Positions 41,047-48,998 of a stretch of DNA of 64,000 nucleotides are shown here, piece after piece. The stretch is from Pseudomonadota bacterium. GTDB lineage: Bacteria > Pseudomonadota > Alphaproteobacteria > Rhodobacterales > Rhodobacteraceae. How positions within the stretch are numbered: position 1 is the first letter of the stretch; the number at the start of each line of letters is the position of its first letter. Location of the stretch: positions 124,001 through 188,000 of the forward strand of contig JAIUPD010000011.1 of the NCBI GenBank assembly GCA_020161615.1, in the 5' to 3' direction. Made by a program: the position numbers and the translations under genes. The notes below the pieces were generated by a model. That model was not told the DNA's origin. It did not search any database and saw only the letters and a list, made by a program, of their open reading frames with translations.

Positions 41047-41082
41047 CTGTGAACACTCCCTAGGGTTCAGTGCGAATGGATC

Positions 41083-41109
41083 TTAGCACTCACTCAAGGC
41101 GAGTGCTAA
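41083..41109. promoter_or_regulatory. CIRCE element (HrcA operator)
   Basis: TTAGCACTC-N9-GAGTGCTAA, a perfect match to the CIRCE consensus, lies between the groES promoter and start codon. It indicates HrcA repression of groESL; hrcA itself is not in the window. Confidence 0.97.
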
Positions 41110-41117
41110 CGACGCCC

Positions 41118-41146
41118 TAGGTAGGCAGAGGTTTTCCGCCTGTCAA
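41118..41146 (-). promoter_or_regulatory. Predicted groESL promoter
   Basis: On the minus strand TTGACA (41141-41146), a 17-base spacer, then TACCTA (41118-41123). The CIRCE element begins 8 bases downstream of the -10, at the expected start of transcription. Confidence 0.75.
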
Positions 41147-41180
41147 CACTTGAAACCGAGGATTTTTTCGCAGTCGGGGC

Positions 41181-41447
41181 TCAGCCCCGAAGATGCTGCG
41201 ACGCAGCGTGAAACGCCGCCCAGGCACCGGGGCACAGCGCCTCGATCTCGGCCTCCGACAGCGCCCCGCCGCCCGGATCGAAGGCCCGGATTCCGGCCCC
41301 ATCGGCCAGCAGCAGCGCCACCGGCTCTTTCCGGCCCCAGCCCAGCAGGCGGGATTTCAGCCCCTCGACGCCGACCGAAGACCGGCTCAGCGCCGCGACC
41401 ATCCTGCCCTGCGCCTCCACCGGGCTTTCCATCACCACAGGGCTCAT
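41181..41447 (-). CDS. Small hypothetical protein after the DUF2953 gene
   Basis: 88 residues, soluble, unrecognised. The central RLLGWGRKEPVALLLADGAGIRAFDP is well ordered and codon use matches the backbone. Its ATG overlaps the stop of the DUF2953 gene by 4 bases, supporting translation as third gene of that operon. No motif suggests a function. Confidence 0.6.
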   Translation of the reverse strand: MSPVVMESPVEAQGRMVAALSRSSVGVEGLKSRLLGWGRKEPVALLLADGAGIRAFDPGGGALSEAEIEALCPGAWAAFHAASQHLRG

Positions 41448-41956
41448 CGCAGCCTCCAGACGAAGCGCAGCAGCACCGGCAGCAGGCGCGCCGGGACGAC
41501 CGAAAGCACGATCTCGCCCTCGCCTTCCAGCGTCTGCCTATCAAAGAGCGGCAGCAGACGAAACCCGCGCCAGGGCAGCGCCTGCAGGATCCCGCTGGCC
41601 TTGCCCCAGAATTCGCCGGTCAGGGCCGGATCGCCCAGGCCAATCCGTACCTCGCCCCTGAGCCGGTCGATGCGCACGCATCCCAGCGCCTCGAGCCCCG
41701 CTCGGGCGCCCGCGCGCAGCATCTTGGCCGAGGGGCGGCGCTTCTTCGCGGCCGGTTTCGCGGCGTCGGGCTTTGGCCCCGTCGGCTTGCGCGCCCGCGC
41801 GCTGTCCAGCAGCGCCACGGGCACCAAGCCGCCCAGAAGGCCAAGCTCCACCCGATACCGCGGCGGATCGCTGCCAGCCACGGCCTGCAACCGCAGCGGC
41901 GCCAGCAACAGCGCCGCCACCAGCAGGAACACCCCGGCCAGCGCCCAAAGCATCAT
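41444..41956 (-). CDS. DUF2953-like membrane-anchored protein
   Basis: 170 residues: one N-terminal membrane helix (about 3-20), a lysine/proline-rich linker (about 55-75), then a soluble domain with RIGLGDPALTGEFWGKASG and GEIVLSVVPARLLPVLLRF, features seen in the DUF2953 family. It overlaps the GerW-family gene by 4 bases upstream and the small hypothetical gene downstream. In Bacillus subtilis the DUF2953 protein YtfI is encoded beside the GerW protein YtfJ, the same pairing. Function unknown. Confidence 0.65.
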   Translation of the reverse strand: MMLWALAGVFLLVAALLLAPLRLQAVAGSDPPRYRVELGLLGGLVPVALLDSARARKPTGPKPDAAKPAAKKRRPSAKMLRAGARAGLEALGCVRIDRLRGEVRIGLGDPALTGEFWGKASGILQALPWRGFRLLPLFDRQTLEGEGEIVLSVVPARLLPVLLRFVWRLR

Positions 41957-42303
41957 GCCTCGGGCTTGCCCTTGGCCTTCATCACCTTGGCAACGGTCGA
42001 GCCCACGGCCTCGGCCATCGTCGCCATGTCGCCGCGCACCGGCTCGACCCTTGCGCCGCCCGCGTCGATGATGATGGCGCCGACCGGACGGATGCCGCCG
42101 CCCGCCGCCGTCCCCATGCCGTTGCCGGTCTGGCCCGCGACCCCGCCGGTGCCCCCGCCCGCGCCGAAACCGAAGCCGTAGCTGACGATGGGAATCACCG
42201 TCGCGCCGTCGCGGTCGATGGGATCGCCCAGCACGTTCTTGGCGTTGAGCAGCTTTTCCAGCTCGTCCACGGTGCCCTTGAGCAGTTTCACCACGTCGTC
42301 CAT
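41953..42303 (-). CDS. GerW/YtfJ family protein
   Basis: 116 residues. Hallmarks of the family: a helical N terminus (VVKLLKGTVDELEKLL), VLGDPI, then IPIVSYGFGFGAGGG with a glycine-rich stretch, and VGAIIIDAGGARVEPV. Named after spore proteins of Firmicutes, but this organism has no sporulation genes in view, so the role must be general. The start at 42301-42303 is preferred to an upstream in-frame ATG at 42367-42369. First of three overlapping genes. Confidence 0.85.
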   Translation of the reverse strand: MDDVVKLLKGTVDELEKLLNAKNVLGDPIDRDGATVIPIVSYGFGFGAGGGTGGVAGQTGNGMGTAAGGGIRPVGAIIIDAGGARVEPVRGDMATMAEAVGSTVAKVMKAKGKPEA

Positions 42304-42404
42304 GTGCCTCTCCTGTGCAGACAGCCCATTCTGGCGCATCCCGTGAGGCGCCGCCATGATCTGTGTCACTTGCCCGGAACGGCGCGCAGGGCTACGCCAT
42401 CGGC

Positions 42405-42863
42405 ATGTCGTTCGTGATCTCTCTCCTGCCCCTCCATCGCGGCACGCTGGCGCTCTGCGCCCTGCCCGCCTCGGCCGAGTCCCGGGCGGCCGTTCTGGAT
42501 TTCGCTCCCGCGCTGATCCTGTCGCTGACGCCCGAGGACGAACTCGCCCGGCTCCACGCCGCCGACCTGCCGGATTGGTGCGCGGCGGTGGGGATCCCCC
42601 GCCTCGCCTTCCCGGTCGAGGATTTCCAGACCCCGCCCGAGGGGGCCGACTGGGCGGCGATCAGCGCCCCGGCGACGGCTGTGCTGAAGGACGGCGGCCG
42701 CGTTCTGGTGCATTGCCGGGGCGGGCTGGGGCGCTCGGGCATGGTGGCACTGAGGCTGATGATCGAGGCGGGCGAAGCGCCGGACGCGGCCCTGCGGCGG
42801 CTGCGCGCGGCCCGTCCCGGCGCGGTCGAGACCGAGGCACAGGAACGCTGGGCGCAGGGCTGA
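42405..42863 (+). CDS. Small dual-specificity / tyrosine-type protein phosphatase
   Basis: 152 residues. The phosphatase loop HCRGGLGRSG fits HCX5R(S/T), with Cys as nucleophile (about residue 101); the general-acid Asp probably lies in FPVEDFQTPP. Resembles the CDKN3/KAP-like group of small phosphatases. The ATG at 42405 is preferred; an in-frame ATG at 42363 would add 14 unconserved-looking residues. Divergent from the GerW gene. Substrate unknown. Confidence 0.82.
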   Translation: MSFVISLLPLHRGTLALCALPASAESRAAVLDFAPALILSLTPEDELARLHAADLPDWCAAVGIPRLAFPVEDFQTPPEGADWAAISAPATAVLKDGGRVLVHCRGGLGRSGMVALRLMIEAGEAPDAALRRLRAARPGAVETEAQERWAQG

Positions 42864-42878
42864 GCCCCCCTTGGCAGC

Positions 42879-42963
42879 CGTGGGACTCCTGCCAAAAGGT
42901 TAATCGCGCAACCCAAAGCCTTGGAATTGCTGATCCAGACCCCCTGTCCCATGCGTGGGACAA
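42879..42963 (+). repeat. Copy 2 of the two-copy 85-86 bp intergenic element
   Basis: CGTGGGAC (42879-42886), three bases, TGCCAAAAGGTTAA (42890-42903), exactly 40 variable bases, then the imperfect palindrome CTGTCCCATGCGTGGGACAA (42944-42963). Same order, spacing and block sequence as 26181-26266 but with a different 40-base interior. Again it fills the gap between two convergent genes. Confidence 0.85.
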
Positions 42964-42964
42964 C

Positions 42965-43639
42965 TCAGTCCGGCAGCGCCCCGTCCCAATCGGCAAGCCC
43001 CTTCCGACCCGCCTCGGTCAGCCCGTAGACCCCGGTCGCAACCCGCGCGAACCAGCCGTAATGATTGTCCGCCATGATCCGCGTGGCCCCCGGCACGCCG
43101 GTATCCCGCGCCACCGCCGCCCCTTTCGCCGCACCGTATTCCGCCAGATAGGCCGCGCATCTGAGCGCATCCTGCCGGTAGCCCGTCACCAGCCCGTGCC
43201 GAGTCGCGCCGCCGGCGTTCGGATCGCCTTGCCGGCGGGTGAATTCCTTTTCCAGCCGCGCCCGCTTCACCTTCGAGCCGCGCGGCGCATAGGGCCCGGG
43301 CTCGGCCAGAACCTCAACGAACCCGTCGCGCGCCCGCACGGTGATCAACCCCATCCCCAGCCTGCGGCAGAGCGCCGTATTCTCGACCAGCATCCGCCGC
43401 GCCTGCCGCCCCTCGGGGCGCAGCACCGCCAGATAGACCTGCGGCGACAGCGCCAGCCGGGCGATGCCCTGGTGGTAAAGCGCCAGCGAGAACTTGAGCT
43501 TCATCTCGACGATGACCGGATCGGCGCCCCCCATCGCCACCAGATCCGCCGCTCCGATCTCGCCCTTGACCGACAGGCCCCGGCCTTCGAAATGCGCCTT
43601 GAGGGGCGGGTAGAGATCGGCTTCGCGCATCACGGACAT
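42965..43639 (-). CDS. DUF2161 family, PD-(D/E)XK nuclease-like protein
   Basis: 224 residues from the ATG at 43637-43639; an ATG at 43628-43630 would remove three. The N-terminal half carries YPPLKAHFEGRGLSVKGEIGAADLVAMGG and then VIVEMKLKFS, a D...ExK pattern as in PD-(D/E)XK folds. The C-terminal part (HYGWFARVATGVYGLTEAGRKGL) looks like a winged helix. Function unknown; possibly a DNA-acting enzyme. The repeat element ends 1 base beyond its stop. Confidence 0.78.
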   Translation of the reverse strand: MSVMREADLYPPLKAHFEGRGLSVKGEIGAADLVAMGGADPVIVEMKLKFSLALYHQGIARLALSPQVYLAVLRPEGRQARRMLVENTALCRRLGMGLITVRARDGFVEVLAEPGPYAPRGSKVKRARLEKEFTRRQGDPNAGGATRHGLVTGYRQDALRCAAYLAEYGAAKGAAVARDTGVPGATRIMADNHYGWFARVATGVYGLTEAGRKGLADWDGALPD

Positions 43640-43693
43640 GACCTCAGATAACCCGGGCCGGAACCGCAGGGAAAGCCCCGGCGTTGTGCCTTC

Positions 43694-44395
43694 ATGCTGA
43701 CCGCGCTGATCGTCCTTGCCCTGGTTGCCGCAGCGCTCCTGATCGGGGCGGCCTGGGGCCTTTGGGCGCCGCTGCCCGAAAAGCTGGAGGGGTTTCTCAT
43801 CGCGATGGCGGGTGGCGCGCTGATCGTGTCGATCATGTCGGAATTGGTGGAACGTGCCGCGCCCCAGATCCCCTGGCTGGTGCTGGCGGGCAGCCTGATA
43901 GCCGGCGCCTGCACCTTCGTGGCCCTGGACAAATTCATCAAGCGCAAGCTCGGCGCGGAATCGGGCGGCGGGCTGCTGGTTTCGGTCACGCTGGACGGCA
44001 TTCCCGAGAACCTGGCGCTGGGCGTCGCGCTGATCGGCGCCTCGGGGCTGGAGGTGGCGGCGCTGGCGGGCTCGATCTTCCTGTCGAACCTGCCCGAGGC
44101 CGCGGGCGGTGCCAAGGGAATGCTGGAGGACGGCTATTCGAAGGCCAAGGTCTTCGCCATCTGGGCCGCGACCGCGGTGCTGCTGGTCGGGGCTGCGCTT
44201 CTGGGCAACCTGGCACTGGCGGGCGTGGCGGCGCCGGCGCTGGCGACGATCCGCGTCTTTGCCGCCGGGGTCGTCGCGGCCTCGCTCGCCATCGAGGTCT
44301 TTCCCAAGGCCTATGATCAGGACCGCTATGCCACCGGATTCGCAGTGGCGCTGGGTCTGGTGGCGGCGCAGGGGCTGGGGCAACTGGGGGGCTGA
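43694..44395 (+). CDS. ZIP-like divalent metal transporter with altered metal site
   Basis: 233 residues with about seven or eight membrane helices and the ZIP arrangement. TM4 has LDGIPENLALG where ZIP proteins have HNxPEG, and TM5 has SNLPEAAGG where HExxH-like residues are usual, so both metal-site histidines are replaced (by Asp and Ser). Fold and glutamates remain. Either a divergent subgroup with different metal choice or a different transport role. Divergent from the DUF2161 gene. Confidence 0.7.
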   Translation: MLTALIVLALVAAALLIGAAWGLWAPLPEKLEGFLIAMAGGALIVSIMSELVERAAPQIPWLVLAGSLIAGACTFVALDKFIKRKLGAESGGGLLVSVTLDGIPENLALGVALIGASGLEVAALAGSIFLSNLPEAAGGAKGMLEDGYSKAKVFAIWAATAVLLVGAALLGNLALAGVAAPALATIRVFAAGVVAASLAIEVFPKAYDQDRYATGFAVALGLVAAQGLGQLGG

Positions 44396-44490
44396 ACCTG
44401 CGACCCCGGCGGCTAGTGACAAGCCCTGCCCCCGCGCCTATAAAACGCGCGCCAAATCGCCCCAGCCTGCGCATTCACGGGAAAACCCTC

Positions 44491-45408
44491 ATGACGATCC
44501 AAGTTTTCGGCCACAAATCGCCCGACACCGACTCGACCGGCTCGCCCATCGCCTGGGCCTGGTATCTGACGCACAAGGGGACGCCCGCCAAACCCGTGCT
44601 GCTGGGCGAGCCGAACACCGAAGCCGCTTTCGTGCTGAAACACTGGGGGCTGGACAAGCCCGAGATCATCCAGGGCGTCGAGGCCGGGGCGCCGGTCGTC
44701 ATCGTCGACACCAACAACCCGGCCGAACTGCCCGCCGACATCAACAAGGCCGATATCCGCGCCATCATCGACCACCACAAGCTGGTGGGCGGGCTGGAAA
44801 CCAAGGGGCCGATCGACATCACCGTCCGCCCGCTGGCCTGCACCGCCACCATCATGGCCGACCTGATGGGCGACGACCTCGTCGCCGCGCCACGCGGCGT
44901 GAAGGGGGCGATGCTGTCCTGCATCGTCTCGGACACGCTCGAATTCCGCTCGCCCACAACCACGCCGCATGACAGGGCCGTGGCCGAGGCGCTGGCCAAG
45001 GATCTGGGCGTCGATCTGCATGCGCTGGCCGCGGCGATGTTCGAGGCGAAATCCGACGTCTCGGCCTTTTCGGACGCGGAACTGCTGCGGATGGATTCGA
45101 AGGAATACACCGTCGCCGGGAAGGAGCTGCGCGTCTCGGTGCTGGAAACCACCGCGCCCAAGGTGGTACTGGACCGCAAGGCGAGCCTGATGGACTCGAT
45201 GGTGGGCGTCGCCAAGGAAGACGGCGCCGATCAGGTGCTGTTGTTTGTCGTCGACATCATCCGCGAGGAAGCGACGCTGCTGGTGCCCAACGCGCTGGTC
45301 AAGGAGATGGCCGAGAAGAGCTTCGGCGTCACCGTCACCGGCGATACCGTGGTGCTGCCGGGCGTGATGAGCCGCAAGAAGCAGATCATCCCGGCGCTGA
45401 CCCTCTGA
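44491..45408 (+). CDS. ppaC: Manganese-dependent inorganic pyrophosphatase
   Basis: 305 residues, family II pyrophosphatase of the DHH superfamily. GHKSPDTDS (metal His/Asp), VDTNNPAELP, IIDHHK (DHH motif) and the C-terminal SRKKQIIPAL substrate-binding region are conserved. Hydrolyses pyrophosphate in the cytoplasm. The ATG at 44491 matches the family N terminus; the earlier open frame adds unrelated residues. Confidence 0.96.
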   Translation: MTIQVFGHKSPDTDSTGSPIAWAWYLTHKGTPAKPVLLGEPNTEAAFVLKHWGLDKPEIIQGVEAGAPVVIVDTNNPAELPADINKADIRAIIDHHKLVGGLETKGPIDITVRPLACTATIMADLMGDDLVAAPRGVKGAMLSCIVSDTLEFRSPTTTPHDRAVAEALAKDLGVDLHALAAAMFEAKSDVSAFSDAELLRMDSKEYTVAGKELRVSVLETTAPKVVLDRKASLMDSMVGVAKEDGADQVLLFVVDIIREEATLLVPNALVKEMAEKSFGVTVTGDTVVLPGVMSRKKQIIPALTL

Positions 45409-45420
45409 CGGGGCCCGCGG

Positions 45421-45504
45421 GGGGCCAGCCCCCCGCACCCCCCGCCGGGAGGGTTTTGCACCCTCCCGGGCCCACCCGCAGGATATTTCCGGAACAAAGA
45501 TGAA
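45421..45504 (+). repeat. Dispersed GGATATTT repeat, copy A
   Basis: GC-rich run GGGCCAGCCCCCCGCACCCC, a stem-loop CCGGGAGGG/CCCTCCCGG (about 45443-45470) with loop TTTTGCA, then GGATATTTCCGGAACAAAGA (45481-45500). The same order occurs on the minus strand at 62150-62240 and, without the clear hairpin, at 59861-59910. It lies directly after ppaC. Confidence 0.7.
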
Positions 45505-45505
45505 G

Positions 45506-45537
45506 GGGCGCCGATGTCACCGGCGCCCTTTTTCCTT
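45506..45537 (+). terminator. Intrinsic terminator after ppaC
   Basis: GGGCGCCG (45506-45513), 7-base loop, CGGCGCCC (45521-45528), then TTTTTCCTTT. Good 8-bp stem and T-run. Confidence 0.9.
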
Positions 45538-45609
45538 TGCCGCGCGTGGGTTGCTTGCCCAGAAGCCCGCCTGTAGCCTGCGCCGAAACAAGACTCCGGG
45601 GGCAAGGGC

Positions 45610-46773
45610 ATGGCGGGCACGAACTGGCGGGCGGTGGTGCTGGCCTATGCGATCGGCGTGATCGGCGCAGTGCAGGTGGGGCGGCTGGCGCCGGCCACCG
45701 AGGAATTGCGCGACGGGCTGTCGATGAGCCTGGCAAGCCTGGGCTGGGCGATCTCGACCATCACCCTGCCCTCGGCCTTGCTGGGGGTGGCGGCCGGGCT
45801 CTGGGTCAGGCGGCGGGGCGCCCGCCAGGCGCTGCTTCTGGGCGCCGGGCTGCTGGCCGTGGCGGCGCTGGCGGCGAGCGCGGCGCCGAATGCGCTGCTG
45901 CTGACTCTGCTGCGCGGGGTCGAGGGGATCGGCTATCTGGCCATCGTCGTCGCGGCCCCCACGCTGATGGCCGAACAGGCGCAGGGCCGCGACCAGCAGG
46001 CGGCGCTGGCGCTTTGGGGCACCTTCTTCACCTTCGGGCTGAGCCTGGCGGCCATGGCAGGGGGCGGGCTGTCGGTCGCCTGGGGCTGGCGCGGCTGGTT
46101 TGCCGCCAATGCGCTGCTGGTGGCTGGCGCGGCGCTGCTGGCGCTCCGTGCCCTGCCTCGCGCGCCGGAACCCGTGCAGCTCGCGCCCGGGGCGGCGCCG
46201 GAACGCGGCCGCCTGGGGGCCGCCGCCTGGCTGCTGGGGGCGGCGTTCCTGGGCATGACGCTGGTCACGCTGGCGCTGATGAGCATGATGCCGAGTTTCC
46301 TGATCGAGATGCGCGGCTTCACCCAGGCCGAGGCCGGGCGGGCCACCGGCCTGGTGGCGCTGGCGGCGATTGCCGGCAGCCTGTCCTATGGGCTGATCGG
46401 CAGCCGGATCCGGCCCGGACTGCTGATCGGGCTGGCGGGGGCGCTGCTGCTGCTCTGCGCCCTGCCTGCCTTCGATCCGCGGCTGGGGCTGGGCGCGGCC
46501 ATGACGGCGGCGGTCATCGCGGTCTATGGGTCGGGCGTGCTGACGGGCTTCACCTTCGCCGCCGTGCCGCGCCTTGCCCCCTCGGCGGCCGAGGTCGGGC
46601 CGACCAATGGCCTGATCGCGCAACTGGGCAGCATCGGCGCCTTCCTCGGCCCGCCGCTGATCGGCGGGCTGGTCACGCGCTATGGCTGGCAGGCGCTGTC
46701 GCTTGCCATCATCGGCTTCACGCTGAGTTTTCTGATCCTGGGCTGGGCGGCGCTGAGGGCCGCTCAGAGGTAG
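45610..46773 (+). CDS. MFS transporter
   Basis: 387 residues with about twelve hydrophobic segments in two halves, separated by a cytoplasmic loop near residues 185-205. The loop 2-3 region LWVRRRGARQALLLGAG matches the MFS GxxxDRxGRR-type motif loosely. Resembles CynX/NimT-like or drug-type permeases, but substrate cannot be assigned. Its last 10 bases overlap the convergent PopZ-like gene. Confidence 0.88.
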   Translation: MAGTNWRAVVLAYAIGVIGAVQVGRLAPATEELRDGLSMSLASLGWAISTITLPSALLGVAAGLWVRRRGARQALLLGAGLLAVAALAASAAPNALLLTLLRGVEGIGYLAIVVAAPTLMAEQAQGRDQQAALALWGTFFTFGLSLAAMAGGGLSVAWGWRGWFAANALLVAGAALLALRALPRAPEPVQLAPGAAPERGRLGAAAWLLGAAFLGMTLVTLALMSMMPSFLIEMRGFTQAEAGRATGLVALAAIAGSLSYGLIGSRIRPGLLIGLAGALLLLCALPAFDPRLGLGAAMTAAVIAVYGSGVLTGFTFAAVPRLAPSAAEVGPTNGLIAQLGSIGAFLGPPLIGGLVTRYGWQALSLAIIGFTLSFLILGWAALRAAQR

Positions 46774-47456
46774 GAGCGCTCGTCCAGGGCCTTGGCGATC
46801 TCGGCCCGGACCAGCTTGCGGACTTGCTGGGTGATGCGTTCGCCCAGTTGGCCCTTCAGCTCTTCGCGGACGATCTGGGCGACCAGGAGGCGCAGGGTTT
46901 CCTCGTCCAGAACCGTGTCTTCCTCGCCCGTCAGTGCCGCATCGTCATTCGGCGCGGCATGGAGGTAATCGGCGACATCCGCGGCGGGTTCGACCGCCGG
47001 TTCAGCGGCGATTTCCGCGCCGGGCTCTGACGCAGGCTCGGCGGCGGGGATGTCGGCCACGGGCGCCTCCCCACCAGGAAGCTCGGCCGGGGCGGCCTGA
47101 TTGGCGACCTCGACCTCCTTGCCGCGATGGGCAAAGCTGAGCCGGCCGTAGAGTTCGGTCACGTTCGAGGCGCGCGGCGCCTCGCTGTCGGCGGCGTTGT
47201 CGCCCTCGAACTCGCTGGTGGCGAAGGCCGCTTCCAGCTCGGCGATCGTCGCCTCGAGCTTGCCGAAATCGGGGGCCGGGATGGCGACCTGCGCCTCGTC
47301 CGCCGCGGACTCGTCCTCGGGCGCCGCGTTGACGCGCTGGGCTTCGGTCAGGATCAGCCGCCCGGCTTCGGCACCCCGCCCGCCTTCCTGCGCGACCAGG
47401 CGACGGATCGACGTGAGAACGTCCTCAATCTCGCGATTGGTCATGGCGTCAGACAT
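46764..47456 (-). CDS. DUF2497 / PopZ-like protein
   Basis: 230 residues. N terminus REIEDVLTSIRRLVAQE resembles the N-terminal EEILASIRRI helix of Caulobacter PopZ; a long acidic, alanine- and proline-rich middle (about 100-175) resembles the PopZ PED linker; the C-terminal LRLLVAQIVREELKGQLGE and VRKLVRAEIAKAL helices match its oligomerisation region. It follows tolC on the same strand, as DUF2497 genes do in Rhodobacteraceae. A polar organising role is inferred. Confidence 0.65.
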   Translation of the reverse strand: MSDAMTNREIEDVLTSIRRLVAQEGGRGAEAGRLILTEAQRVNAAPEDESAADEAQVAIPAPDFGKLEATIAELEAAFATSEFEGDNAADSEAPRASNVTELYGRLSFAHRGKEVEVANQAAPAELPGGEAPVADIPAAEPASEPGAEIAAEPAVEPAADVADYLHAAPNDDAALTGEEDTVLDEETLRLLVAQIVREELKGQLGERITQQVRKLVRAEIAKALDERSYL

Positions 47457-47536
47457 GGGGGGCCTCTGCTCGTTTTGAGACGAGGATAGCGCGGGAAGGC
47501 CCTCGAAACAATGGCGGATCGGCCGTGGCGTGACGC

Positions 47537-48934
47537 TCAGGGGGCCGAGTTGCGGTAGCGCCCCATGATCCGGTCCAGCGCCGCGCCCTGCGCCGAGGGC
47601 GTGCTGCCCGGGGTCGCATGCGGCAGGGTCGCGGAATAGGCCTCGACGTCATAGGTCGGGATCCCGAGATTGAGCGCCGAGACCGTCAGTTGACCCATCG
47701 ATTCGAGCAGGCTGTAGGCCGCAAGCTGCACATTCGCCGCCGCCAGGATGCGCGAAGAGCGGGCATCCAGCAGCTCCTGCTCGGCATCGAGCACGTCGAG
47801 CGTGGTGCGCGAGCCCAGCTCGGCCTCGGCGCGGACCGCATCATAGGCCGATTGCGCGGCGGAAATCTGCAGATCCCCGGCGCTGAGCGTGGCGCGGGCG
47901 ATCTGCAGCTGGGCCCAGCTGGCCGCGACCGATTGCTGGACGATGGCCACGGTCTGATGCAGGGCGGCGCGGCGTGACTGCGCGCGGGCGACGCCCTGAC
48001 GCTCGACCGAGCGCAGGCGCCCGGCCGTGTAGAGGGGCACCTGATAGGTGACCGAGGCACTGAGGTCGCTGTCCCGGGTTTCCGGCAGCGGACGGGCGCG
48101 GGTGATATCGGCGCTCAGCCCGACCGAGCCCGTGACCGTGCCGCGGCGTTGCAGACCGGCGATCTCGGTCGAGATATCGGCGGCGGTGACCTCATGCTGG
48201 GCCTGGGTGATGGCCGGATGATTGCGCCGGGCGATGTCCTGCGCTTCCTCGAGCGACGAGGGCAGGCGCGGCAGCCGGGGCGGCGCGGCCAGCTCGCTGG
48301 GATACTGGCCGACGGCGAGGTTGTATTGCTCGCGCGAGATGGCGACATCGCCCTGGGCTGCGGCCAGCGCCGAGCGCGAGGCGGCAAGGCGGGCCTCGGC
48401 CAACGCCACATCGGTGCGGGTGGAATCGCCCAGCTCGAACCGCTCGCGCGCGGCGCGCAGCTGTTCGCTGATCACGCCCACGTTGTTGCGCTGCAATTGC
48501 AGGGTCTGGAGATCGGTATAGAGCCCCATATACGAGGAAACGGCGTTCAGCAGCACGTTCTGTTCGACCACCACCAGCGCCGAACGGGTCGAGAGCACCA
48601 TCTCATGCGTCATGTCGACGGCGCGGCGGTTGCGGCCGAAATCATAAACCGGGATCGAGGCGGTGATGCCGAAGCTCAGCCGGTAATCCGGCGTGCCGGA
48701 GGCGGTGCTGAGGGCGGTGGTGGCGAAATTCACCACCGGATAAAGGGCCGAGATCGCCTGCTGCACATCCTCGTCTGCGGCGCGCAAGAGGGCGCGGTTC
48801 TGCTCCAGCAGGTTCGAGTTGCGATAGGCCGCAACCAGCGCATCCGCCAGCGAATCGGCCGACGCGGGGGCGGCCAGCGCCAGAGCCAGCGCGCTCGCAC
48901 TGAGGGCAGCGCGTATCCGTTTGCGAACGCTCAT
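47537..48934 (-). CDS. tolC: TolC-family outer membrane efflux protein
   Basis: 465 residues. A signal peptide (about 1-26, ALSASALALALAAPASA) is followed by two repeated halves with long coiled-coil helices (LRAARERFELGDSTRTDVALAEARLAAS and RAEAELGSRTTLDVLDAEQELLDAR), the TolC hallmark. Forms the outer membrane channel for type I secretion or efflux. Upstream is pcm, downstream the PopZ-like gene. The ATG at 48932-48934 begins a good signal peptide. Confidence 0.94.
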   Translation of the reverse strand: MSVRKRIRAALSASALALALAAPASADSLADALVAAYRNSNLLEQNRALLRAADEDVQQAISALYPVVNFATTALSTASGTPDYRLSFGITASIPVYDFGRNRRAVDMTHEMVLSTRSALVVVEQNVLLNAVSSYMGLYTDLQTLQLQRNNVGVISEQLRAARERFELGDSTRTDVALAEARLAASRSALAAAQGDVAISREQYNLAVGQYPSELAAPPRLPRLPSSLEEAQDIARRNHPAITQAQHEVTAADISTEIAGLQRRGTVTGSVGLSADITRARPLPETRDSDLSASVTYQVPLYTAGRLRSVERQGVARAQSRRAALHQTVAIVQQSVAASWAQLQIARATLSAGDLQISAAQSAYDAVRAEAELGSRTTLDVLDAEQELLDARSSRILAAANVQLAAYSLLESMGQLTVSALNLGIPTYDVEAYSATLPHATPGSTPSAQGAALDRIMGRYRNSAP

Positions 48935-48998
48935 CGCGCCCTCCGTGCTTTGGTTCCGGCCCGCGCCCGAGCGGGCGCGCGTCAATGTTATGCCTGTG

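Noticed and set aside
41953-42303. GerW protein as evidence for sporulation
   Set aside because: The family is found in many non-spore-formers, and no other spore gene is present.
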